DNA from: Parapedobacter sp051400755 | Lineage (GTDB): Bacteria; Bacteroidota; Bacteroidia; Sphingobacteriales; Sphingobacteriaceae | Reading direction: 5' to 3' | Length of the DNA stretch: 64,000 nucleotides | NCBI RefSeq assembly: GCF_051400755.1 | Contig: NZ_JBLFFL010000001.1 | Location: 930,001-994,000 of the forward strand | Part shown: piece after piece, positions 51,218-59,032 of the stretch | Numbering within the stretch: position 1 is the first letter of the stretch | Layout: the number at the start of each line of letters is the position of its first letter | Notes under the pieces: model-generated | Database searches by the model: none | The model's input: the letters and a program-made list of their open reading frames with translations, nothing else | What the model was told of the DNA's origin: nothing | Program-made: the position numbers and the translations under genes

Positions 51218-53602
51218 ATGATGAATATATTTTTTAGGACAGCAGTACGCCAAATGCGCAAATACCGATTTCATTCCTTTTTGAATATCTTCGGATTGGG
51301 TTTGTCCATCGCCTGTTGTCTATTTATCTATATCTTCAATAGCTATCAATTAAGCTTTGATCGATTTCATCCCCATGCCGACCGAACCTTCATCGTGGTT
51401 GAAGACCTCCACCTTGACAAAACGGAGCATAACAAAGGTGGTTCCTATGCCATGTATGAAGCTATCCAACAGGAATTGCCACAGGTGGAAAAAGCTGCTC
51501 TATACATCGAAAAACAGGACTTCACCCTCAAGGTGAATGATCAGTTGCAAAAAACGGACGGCAAAGCTGCCTTCGTTTCTTCGGCCTATTTTGAACTGAT
51601 GGATTTTCCGTGGTTGCAGGGTGACCCCGCGCAGATGAACGAACCCAACACGGTCGCACTAACCCAATCCATGGCCAGGACTTTCTTTGGTAAAAAGGAG
51701 GCCGTGGGTCAAACCATTTATGTCGACGGCCAATTACCGGTGGAGGTAATCGGTGTAATTGACGACAGCCGCAGAAACTCCGACTTCCGGTCGGAAATAT
51801 ACTTTTCACTTGCCTCCATCGGTACGCTGCGCCAAATACCTGACGGGGATGGTTTCTTCAGCAACTGGGGATACTTCCATTCTTCCAACAACATCATCTT
51901 GACCTTACGTAACGCGCAGGATAAAGATAGCGTGGAACAGGGCATTCATGATTTGCTGGCAAAACATTGGGACAAGGAGGTGCTCAATTACTATACTTAC
52001 AAGTTACTTCCATTGACATCCTTTCATTTTGATGCAGCTTATGGCAAGGCTACGCAACATTCCCTGTTGGTGATCCTTGCGATCATCGGTATTGGGATTT
52101 TATTTATGGCCACCGTCAATTATACCAATATGGTTTCTGCGCAGCAGCTGTACCGAAGCGTGGAAATGGGTATCCGAAAAGTATTAGGCAGTTCAAAAAG
52201 GCAGTTGTTCGTACAATTCATGGTCGAATCGTCGTTGGTTTCGTTCCTCGCCTTGTTATTAGCCTGGCTACTCTGCTGGTTCTTCATGGATTGGGCAAAT
52301 CACGATCTATTCATCAGTGAACCGATCCAACTACTATCCATAGGTAATTTAGTTGCCGTATCGGTAGGCGTGTGGTTTAGCGTATGTCTGTTGTCGTGCG
52401 TTTTTCCGTTATTTTCCCTCAGCACAGCCCGTATACATACCGCTTTGAAGAAGCAGATGGCAGGGAATTGGAGCCTGGGCAGCAAGTCTTTAATCGTGTT
52501 CCAGAACGTCATTGCCTTAGTGCTGGTCACGTCTACCATTGTCATTGTCAGTCAGGTTTCTTATCTCAAGAATACGGATATGGGCTTTAATCGGGAAACC
52601 GTACTCCTCTTCCCTATGAAAAAAGACATGTTGGCGGCTAGGGAGCGTCTCACCCACTTCCTTCACAACCGCAGCGATGTCCAATCCTTCACTTTTTGTG
52701 ACAATCCGCCATCGAATGAGAAGGTTTGGGGTGGTACCATACAGTTTGACAACAATCCCGAATGGGAAACCTGGGCACCTCGATACGCCATCGGCGATAC
52801 GTCCTATCTTCAGACTTTTGGTGTCCAACTCGTCTCAGGTAGGAACTTCAAGAAGGATTCCGCAAATCCGGAATTTCTTGTCAACGAAAAAATGGCACAC
52901 AAGCTGGGCTTTAATCATCCGGCGGATATTATCGGCAAGACGTTGATGGCCGGCGGATTAAACGATCAGCAAAGCGGTCAGATTGTGGGTGTGGTCACGG
53001 ATTTCAACACCAATTCATTGAATGAAGCTGTGTCGCCTACGGTGATCGGCTATAATGAGACCCGCCTAAAGAACCTAGCCATTAAATATGCGGGGAATAA
53101 TCCCGGCAGGTTATTGAATGCGCTGGAAAAAGAATGGAACACCTGGTATCCGAATGCGCTATTTGAATACAATTTTTACGACGAGCAGATCGCTAGTCTT
53201 TACGAAAAGGAAGCGCTATTGGAAAAGCTTATCTGGATTGCGGCGGTGGTATCCATCATCATCAGCTCGCTTGGCTTTTTGGGTCTACTATCGATTATGG
53301 TTATTCGACGGACCAAAGAGATCGGCGTTCGCAAGGTTTTGGGCGCTAGCATTGCGGGCATTGTAAAGCTTTTATCAACGGATTTTATAAAATGGGTTGG
53401 ATTGGCTTTTCTTATTGCGGTACCTATAGCATGGTACGTCATGAGTAAGTGGCTCGATCATTTTGTTTACCGTATCGAACTTCAATGGTGGATGTTTATG
53501 GTGACGGGTATTTTGGGTTTTGCCATCACATGCGTTACCATTAGCTATCAGGCTGTCAAAGCAGCTAAAGCCAATCCGGTTGACTCGCTTAGGAACGAGT
53601 GA
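51218..53602 (+). CDS. ABC transporter permease, duplicated FtsX/MacB type (P14)
   Basis: 794 residues from MMNIFFRTAVRQMRKYRFHS, the most divergent N-terminus of the set. The loops are RSVEMGIRKVLGSSKRQ near 312 and KEIGVRKVLGASIAG near 698. The first FtsX domain has VNYTNMVSAQQLYR instead of I-N-x-M-N-L. The second core has GVVTDFNT. The tail is KANPVDSLRNE. Its leader has no heptads; instead GGGAGGATAGCTT, a possible Shine-Dalgarno stretch, precedes the ATG, which is unusual here. An older or separately recruited copy is likely. Confidence 0.92.
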   Translation: MMNIFFRTAVRQMRKYRFHSFLNIFGLGLSIACCLFIYIFNSYQLSFDRFHPHADRTFIVVEDLHLDKTEHNKGGSYAMYEAIQQELPQVEKAALYIEKQDFTLKVNDQLQKTDGKAAFVSSAYFELMDFPWLQGDPAQMNEPNTVALTQSMARTFFGKKEAVGQTIYVDGQLPVEVIGVIDDSRRNSDFRSEIYFSLASIGTLRQIPDGDGFFSNWGYFHSSNNIILTLRNAQDKDSVEQGIHDLLAKHWDKEVLNYYTYKLLPLTSFHFDAAYGKATQHSLLVILAIIGIGILFMATVNYTNMVSAQQLYRSVEMGIRKVLGSSKRQLFVQFMVESSLVSFLALLLAWLLCWFFMDWANHDLFISEPIQLLSIGNLVAVSVGVWFSVCLLSCVFPLFSLSTARIHTALKKQMAGNWSLGSKSLIVFQNVIALVLVTSTIVIVSQVSYLKNTDMGFNRETVLLFPMKKDMLAARERLTHFLHNRSDVQSFTFCDNPPSNEKVWGGTIQFDNNPEWETWAPRYAIGDTSYLQTFGVQLVSGRNFKKDSANPEFLVNEKMAHKLGFNHPADIIGKTLMAGGLNDQQSGQIVGVVTDFNTNSLNEAVSPTVIGYNETRLKNLAIKYAGNNPGRLLNALEKEWNTWYPNALFEYNFYDEQIASLYEKEALLEKLIWIAAVVSIIISSLGFLGLLSIMVIRRTKEIGVRKVLGASIAGIVKLLSTDFIKWVGLAFLIAVPIAWYVMSKWLDHFVYRIELQWWMFMVTGILGFAITCVTISYQAVKAAKANPVDSLRNE

Positions 53603-53609
53603 TGTTTTA

Positions 53610-53688
53610 GTTTTAGCCTGTTGCGCGTCGTCTGGATTCAGGGCGCTTCGCTACTGTATCCTAGGCCGTCTTTGCAACAGGCTAAAAC
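53610..53688. repeat. Palindromic intergenic element, copy G (after P14)
   Basis: 79 bp with perfect 15-bp outer arms (GTTTTAGCCTGTTGC and its complement). Otherwise as copy F, including the flanking CAATAGTGGTAGGAAG. P13 and P14 themselves differ strongly, so the element was copied without the genes. Confidence 0.85.
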
Positions 53689-53723
53689 AATAGTGGTAGG
53701 AAGGGGTATTGGGGGATGAGTAA

Positions 53724-53779
53724 GTGGTGGTTGGCGGCGGGCCAATCTAGTGTCTAATGTCTCTTGTCTAAAGTCTAAA
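53724..53779 (+). repeat. Heptanucleotide array, 8 units, before P15
   Basis: GTGGTGG, TTGGCGG, CGGGCCA, ATCTAGT, GTCTAAT, GTCTCTT, GTCTAAA, GTCTAAA in a single phase, then two A residues and the ATG at 53782. Confidence 0.82.
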
Positions 53780-53781
53780 AA

Positions 53782-56190
53782 ATGATAAAGAACTATTTCA
53801 AAATCGCATGGCGGAACTTATGGAAAAGCAAGTTCTACTCGTCCATCAACATCATGGGGCTGGCCGTGGGTATGGCCGTGTGCATTGTCATCATGTTATT
53901 CGTATCCTACGAACGAAGTTTCGATGGCCTCCACACGAAAAACATTTACCGGCTCAATGAGGTACAGAAATGGGAGGGGATGGCGGCTCCGCAGAACGTC
54001 GCACTTTCCATGTTTCCCATGGGTCCGACGCTACAGGATGAATTTCCGGAAATCCTCAATTTTACCCGTGTCCGTGATGGCGGGAAATTTCCCTTGCAAT
54101 ACAGGGATACCAAAACAATGTTGACAACGTCCCTTTGGGTGGATTCTACGTTTTTCCAGCTCTTTGACTTTCAGCTGATCAAAGGAGACCGCGCTACTGC
54201 CCTGCAAAAGCCAAACAGCGTGGTGCTGACGGCCAAAAGCGCCCTGAGCCTTTTCGGTGACGAAGAGGCAATGGGCAAAACGGTGACCCATTTCGGGAAT
54301 GACACAGTGGACTTTACCGTCACTGGTGTGTTGGAAAATACGCCTCAAAATTCCCACCTGCAATTCGAGGGACTGCTATCGTTCAACACCACTACCAGTC
54401 CGCAGAACATGGAAAACTGGGGCGGCAACTGGCTCACGACCTACCTGGAATTAGCTGGGGGAGCGAACATCGCCGCATTGGAGAAAAAATTCCCGCCCTA
54501 TCTGCAGGCCCATATGGGCGAGGAACGGGCAAAGGGTTACGAATTATTCTTACAACCCTTGCATCAGGTGCATGCCCACTCGACAGACATCACACACGAT
54601 TACCTCAATTATCACAAGTTCGACGGCAAATACACCGGCGTGTTTTCGATCATTGCACTTATCGTGCTCATCATCGCTGCCATCAACTTCGTGAACCTGT
54701 CGTCCGCCCGATCGGCTTCACGGGCGAAGGAAATCGGCGTTCGTAAAACGGTGGGTGCTGTACGTGGGCAATTGTACCTGCAATTTATCGGGGAATCGAT
54801 GCTGCTCTGTTTCATAGCCCTCCTGCTCGCTATTGGGCTTGTCTACCTGCTGCTCCCCTATGTCAATCACCTGAGTCAGCGTGAGATCCGTTTCCCGCTG
54901 TTTACTGACCCCAGCCTCTTGCTCACGTTGGTCGGCGGAACCGCCGTCGTGGGTGTCTTATCAGGCTTATACCCTGCGGCTTATTTATCGAGTTTCCAGC
55001 CCACCAAGGTACTGAAAGGATCACCGGAATCAGGTAGTCGGAGATCCTTGTTCAGAAATGCATTGGTGGTGGGCCAGTTTGCCAGTGCGATATTCCTGAT
55101 CATTGCCTCCCTGTTTGCTGCAAGGCAACTCCGCTATATGCAGCAGAAAGACCCCGGATTTAGCCGGGAACAAGTGGTAACCATCCCACTGGACAATAAG
55201 TCCAATCCGCGGTACGACGCCCTCAAGCAGGAGCTGATGAGCAGTACGCTCATCAGCGGTGTGACCGCATCGGGCCAACGGCTCGGCAATAATCTCCACC
55301 AAACTGGCGTGACGTTTCAGGGCAACGGCCCTGAGCGCCAGCTAGCCACGTCACAGGTCGTTGTAGACCCCGATTTCCTGAATGTCTATAACATACCGCT
55401 GGTGGCTGGCCGGAACTTCTCCAGCGAAAACAAAACAGAGAATGGCCAAACGTATATCATCAACGAATCACTGGCGCGGGAGCTGTTGAAAGATACACCG
55501 GATGGCACCATGGAGTCCTTGATCGGCGCCCGGTTTGGTTTCGGCGGCATGGACTCGCTAAGCCAAATCATCGGCATCGCCAGGGATTTCAATTTCAATT
55601 CGCTCCACCACAAAATCGAAACGCTCTGCATATTCAACTTCCGTGATTGGGGCTACTCCGAGCTGTCAGTAAAAATCAATGGCGCCAAGTCTACCGAAGC
55701 CATTGCCCACATCCAATCGACCTGGAATAGGCTTGTGCCCGAAAGTGATTTTTCCTACCAGTTCCTGGATGACCACTTTACGGAGCTCTACCGCGCGGAC
55801 AGCACTGTGAGCGAACTGGTTAGTGTACTCACCATCCTCTCCATCACGATATCCTGTTTAGGGTTATTCGGGTTGGCGACGTTCACCGCTGAGCAGCGTA
55901 TAAAAGAGATCGGCATCCGCAAGGTGCTGGGCGCGTCGGTGGCGGGTATCGTACGCTTGCTATCGGCAGATTTCATCAAACTGGTGTTGGCCGCGATCGT
56001 GGTGGCAATCCCGCTCGCTTGGTGGGCGGTGAATACCTGGCTGGATGACTTCGCTTACCGGATCGATGTGGAGTGGTGGGTGTTTGCGTTATCAGGATTG
56101 GTAGCTGTGGTCATTGCCCTCGCCACCGTGAGTTGGCAAGCTGTGAAAGCGGCCGTGGCCAATCCGGTCGACAGCTTGAGGGATGAGTGA
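53782..56190 (+). CDS. ABC transporter permease, duplicated FtsX/MacB type (P15)
   Basis: 802 residues from MIKNYFKIAWRNLWKSKFYS. The loops are KEIGVRKTVGAVRGQ near 314 and KEIGIRKVLGASVAG near 706. The second core has GIARDFNF. The first FtsX domain has NFVNLSSARSASRA. The last 60 codons and the following element are nearly identical in DNA to those of P16, ending VANPVDSLRDE, while the rest of the two proteins differs greatly. This indicates recent copying of a gene end plus element between P15 and P16. Confidence 0.94.
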   Translation: MIKNYFKIAWRNLWKSKFYSSINIMGLAVGMAVCIVIMLFVSYERSFDGLHTKNIYRLNEVQKWEGMAAPQNVALSMFPMGPTLQDEFPEILNFTRVRDGGKFPLQYRDTKTMLTTSLWVDSTFFQLFDFQLIKGDRATALQKPNSVVLTAKSALSLFGDEEAMGKTVTHFGNDTVDFTVTGVLENTPQNSHLQFEGLLSFNTTTSPQNMENWGGNWLTTYLELAGGANIAALEKKFPPYLQAHMGEERAKGYELFLQPLHQVHAHSTDITHDYLNYHKFDGKYTGVFSIIALIVLIIAAINFVNLSSARSASRAKEIGVRKTVGAVRGQLYLQFIGESMLLCFIALLLAIGLVYLLLPYVNHLSQREIRFPLFTDPSLLLTLVGGTAVVGVLSGLYPAAYLSSFQPTKVLKGSPESGSRRSLFRNALVVGQFASAIFLIIASLFAARQLRYMQQKDPGFSREQVVTIPLDNKSNPRYDALKQELMSSTLISGVTASGQRLGNNLHQTGVTFQGNGPERQLATSQVVVDPDFLNVYNIPLVAGRNFSSENKTENGQTYIINESLARELLKDTPDGTMESLIGARFGFGGMDSLSQIIGIARDFNFNSLHHKIETLCIFNFRDWGYSELSVKINGAKSTEAIAHIQSTWNRLVPESDFSYQFLDDHFTELYRADSTVSELVSVLTILSITISCLGLFGLATFTAEQRIKEIGIRKVLGASVAGIVRLLSADFIKLVLAAIVVAIPLAWWAVNTWLDDFAYRIDVEWWVFALSGLVAVVIALATVSWQAVKAAVANPVDSLRDE

Positions 56191-56191
56191 T

Positions 56192-56270
56192 GTTTTAGCC
56201 TATTGCTCTTCGTCTGGATCCGGTGCGCTCCGCTGCCGTATCCTAGGCCGTGTTCGCAACAGGCTAAAAC
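56192..56270. repeat. Palindromic intergenic element, copy H (after P15)
   Basis: 79 bp, one outer-arm mismatch, beginning 1 bp after the TGA. It is identical or almost identical to copy I, including the flanking AGCGGAGGTAGGATTGGGAA. Confidence 0.85.
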
Positions 56271-56344
56271 AGCGGAGGTAGGATTGGGAAGGGGGGATGA
56301 GTGATTTAAAATTGGAGCAAGATAAAAGGAGCAAAGATTGGAGC

Positions 56345-56393
56345 GTCTAGTGTCTAAAGTCTAGTGTCTCTTATCTAGTGTCTAAAGTCTGAA
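56345..56393 (+). repeat. Heptanucleotide array, 7 units, before P16
   Basis: GTCTAGT, GTCTAAA, GTCTAGT, GTCTCTT, ATCTAGT, GTCTAAA, GTCTGAA, followed by AAAAGATA and the ATG at 56402, a slightly longer gap than in the other arrays. Confidence 0.85.
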
Positions 56394-56401
56394 AAAAGAT
56401 A

Positions 56402-58837
56402 ATGAACTACATCAAAACCGCCTGGCGAAGCATCGTACGCCATAGATGGTACGCCTTACAAAGCGTGGCAGGCCTCTCCACCGCATTGACGCTCATGGTG
56501 CTTTGCCTACTATATGCTCAGCATGAATACCGTTTTGACAAGCACTATGCCCACGCTGACCGGATTTTTCGCGTGAACATGGACTTACGCCTTGGCGAAC
56601 AGGAAAAACAGTCGGCCAGCACGTCCGATGTCATCGGTCCGCTGTGGCAGACATTCCCCGAGGTCGAAGCGTATGCAAGGATTTTCCCCATTGGGGAATT
56701 GGTGATCAAAAAGGAAGACACCTACCTAAGCGAGTCACGCGCGGCTTTTGTTGATCCCACTATTTTTGCGGTTTTTAACTTTCCGATGGTTAGCCAGCAC
56801 AATAATTCCTTACTGGTGGCGCCGCATACCGTGGTCGTGACCGCATCTATCGCAAAAAAATATTTCGGTGAGGAAAATGCCGTCGGCAAAATGATAACGG
56901 TCGAAAACCTGTCGCATGGCAAACAGGCCGCAGGAAAGTACCTCATCACCGCTGTAATGGCCGATCCGCCCAAGACAACCTCTTTTGCCTTTGATTTCCT
57001 CTTCCCCGTAAAGGACCTCGCCTACGCGTGGGGTGTCAATTATGCCGGGGCCTATTTCACCACCTTTGTATTGCTCAAAGAAGGGGCCGACTACCGGGCG
57101 CTCAACACCCAGTTCAGGGAGGTGGCAAAAACGGCTATATACCCCATTGCCAGCAGGCAGCTTGGGTTGCCCAGCGATAGCTGGGAGCACTTCGAGCGTG
57201 CGGGAAACCAGATGGAGTTTTCCCTATTTCCACTCATCGACATCCACCTGCATAGCCAACGGGAAGGCGAATTGGGCGAGAACAGCAACATCCAAACGCT
57301 GTATATCCTTGGCTCACTGGCGTTGTTTGCCCTTTTGATGGGCATCGTCAATTTCATCAATCTCTCCACGGCAAAAGTGATGGAGCGTACCATTGCAACT
57401 GGGATACGCAAAGTACTGGGGAGCAGCAGGGGCACACTCATCACACAGGCCTTGGTTGAGGTATTCCTGTTGCTGCTGATTTCGCTATGCGTTGCCATCG
57501 TCATTGCATCGGTCTTGCTCCCTTTTGTCAACGATACCCTGCGCACTCGTCTGGATTTCGGTGGTTTCTTGTCACCCACACTGCTGGCATTGGTATTGGG
57601 TACAGCCATCCTAGTAGGATTTGCCGCGGGCTGGTACCCGGCATTGTCCTATTCACGTATCCGGCCTCTCGCAGCGATACAGGCCAAAAATGCCCTAAGG
57701 GGAAGAAACGCCCCCCTCAGAAAGGTGCTTATTATTTTCCAATTTTCCATCACTGTTTTATTGCTCATCAGCACCACCATCATTTACCAGCAACTGCGGT
57801 ACATCCAGCAAAAGGATCTGGGATATGATAAAGCGGGGATACTGGTAGTCCAGAACCTCCGTTCGCTCCATACCCAAAGCGAGGCCTTTAAAGATGAGGT
57901 ATTAACCATCCCTGGGGTCATCGGCGGTTCGCTCACCGGCTCTTTGCCGGTAAACTCGTCAAAGATGGAAGGGCACTTCTCCACGAGCCCCAGCAAAGAA
58001 CAGGCGGGTGCCATCCCGCTCAGAAACTGGTGGGTGGATGAGGATTACCTGAAGACGATGGACATTGAGCTTCTTGCCGGCAAAGACTTCTCCGCGGTAG
58101 CTCAACAAAACTTTAAGCGTGTCATCATCAATCAGCAAGCCGCCAACGCATTGGGGCTCCGCAATGTGGTGAATGCTACGATATTCACGAATGACAGTAC
58201 CGGATACACCGTGATAGGCCTTATTCGGGATTTCCATTTCGAGTCGCTGCACCAAGCCGTCGGTCCGCTACTGCTCAGCTATTCGCCAGGAGCGGATGCG
58301 AACTTGGCCGTCTTCCGGTTTGCGGAAAATACCGACATCCACCGGCTGATGGAAAGCGTGAACAAGGCTTGGAGTAAGCATACAGCTACTATAGGCATGG
58401 ACTTCTATTTTTTGGATGACGCGCTCAATGAGACATATTGGGTTTACCATTCCACGTTGAAAATCGGCTTGTCTGTAGTGCTATTGGCCATCATCATTGC
58501 ATGTATCGGCCTCTTGGGTATGATTACATTTACTACACGGCAACGCATCAAGGAAATCGGTATCCGCAAGGTGCTGGGGGCCTCGGTGTCGGGCATTGTC
58601 ACCTTATTGACGAAAGACTTTGTGAAACTCGTATTGATAGCCGTCCTCGTCGCCTCCCCCATTGCCTGGTGGGCGATGAACAAATGGCTGGAGGATTTTG
58701 CTTACCGCATTGACATCCAATGGTGGATGTTTGCTTTGGCTGGGTTCGCGGCAGTGATGATTGCGCTCGCCACGGTGAGTTGGCAAGCTGTGAAAGCGGC
58801 CGTGGCCAATCCGGTCGACAGCTTGAGGGATGAGTGA
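56402..58837 (+). CDS. ABC transporter permease, duplicated FtsX/MacB type (P16)
   Basis: 811 residues from MNYIKTAWRSIVRHRWYALQ, with an N-terminus two residues shorter than the common MIKNY start. The first loop RTIATGIRKVLGSSRGT near 328 lacks the glutamate of the KE-I/V-G-I-RK signature; the second loop KEIGIRKVLGASVSG near 716 is normal. The first periplasmic core is long and has a stretch around ENLSHGKQAAGKYLITAV. The second core has GLIRDFHF. The 3' end is shared with P15. It lies downstream of the heptad array and upstream of element I. Confidence 0.93.
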   Translation: MNYIKTAWRSIVRHRWYALQSVAGLSTALTLMVLCLLYAQHEYRFDKHYAHADRIFRVNMDLRLGEQEKQSASTSDVIGPLWQTFPEVEAYARIFPIGELVIKKEDTYLSESRAAFVDPTIFAVFNFPMVSQHNNSLLVAPHTVVVTASIAKKYFGEENAVGKMITVENLSHGKQAAGKYLITAVMADPPKTTSFAFDFLFPVKDLAYAWGVNYAGAYFTTFVLLKEGADYRALNTQFREVAKTAIYPIASRQLGLPSDSWEHFERAGNQMEFSLFPLIDIHLHSQREGELGENSNIQTLYILGSLALFALLMGIVNFINLSTAKVMERTIATGIRKVLGSSRGTLITQALVEVFLLLLISLCVAIVIASVLLPFVNDTLRTRLDFGGFLSPTLLALVLGTAILVGFAAGWYPALSYSRIRPLAAIQAKNALRGRNAPLRKVLIIFQFSITVLLLISTTIIYQQLRYIQQKDLGYDKAGILVVQNLRSLHTQSEAFKDEVLTIPGVIGGSLTGSLPVNSSKMEGHFSTSPSKEQAGAIPLRNWWVDEDYLKTMDIELLAGKDFSAVAQQNFKRVIINQQAANALGLRNVVNATIFTNDSTGYTVIGLIRDFHFESLHQAVGPLLLSYSPGADANLAVFRFAENTDIHRLMESVNKAWSKHTATIGMDFYFLDDALNETYWVYHSTLKIGLSVVLLAIIIACIGLLGMITFTTRQRIKEIGIRKVLGASVSGIVTLLTKDFVKLVLIAVLVASPIAWWAMNKWLEDFAYRIDIQWWMFALAGFAAVMIALATVSWQAVKAAVANPVDSLRDE

Positions 58838-58838
58838 T

Positions 58839-58917
58839 GTTTTAGCCTATTGCTCTTCGTCTGGATCCGGTGCGCTCCGCTGCCGTATCCTAGGCCGTGT
58901 TCGCAACAGGCTAAAAC
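58839..58917. repeat. Palindromic intergenic element, copy I (after P16)
   Basis: 79 bp, the twin of copy H. The shared DNA runs from the last 60 codons of the gene, through the element, into AGCGGAGGTAGGATTGGGAA. Confidence 0.85.
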
Positions 58918-58987
58918 AGCGGAGGTAGGATTGGGAAGGGGGAAGATGATTTAATGGAATAAGGATAGTAGGAGCAAGGACAGGCGT

Positions 58988-59029
58988 GTCTAATGTCTCT
59001 TGTCTAGTGTCTAAAGTCTAAAGTCTAAA
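58988..59029 (+). repeat. Heptanucleotide array, 6 units, before P17
   Basis: GTCTAAT, GTCTCTT, GTCTAGT, GTCTAAA, GTCTAAA, GTCTAAA, then three A residues and the ATG at 59033. Confidence 0.87.
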
Positions 59030-59032
59030 AAA

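Noticed and set aside
53610..53688. Palindromic elements as intrinsic terminators
   Set aside because: The stem has T residues on its 5' arm and A residues on its 3' arm and is not followed by a T-run, unlike the true terminators at 16463 and 20872.
43117..58917. Palindromic elements as integron attC sites or cassettes
   Set aside because: The ends read GTTTTAG...CTAAAAC, not the GTTRRRY/RYYYAAC core sites, and no integrase gene is present.
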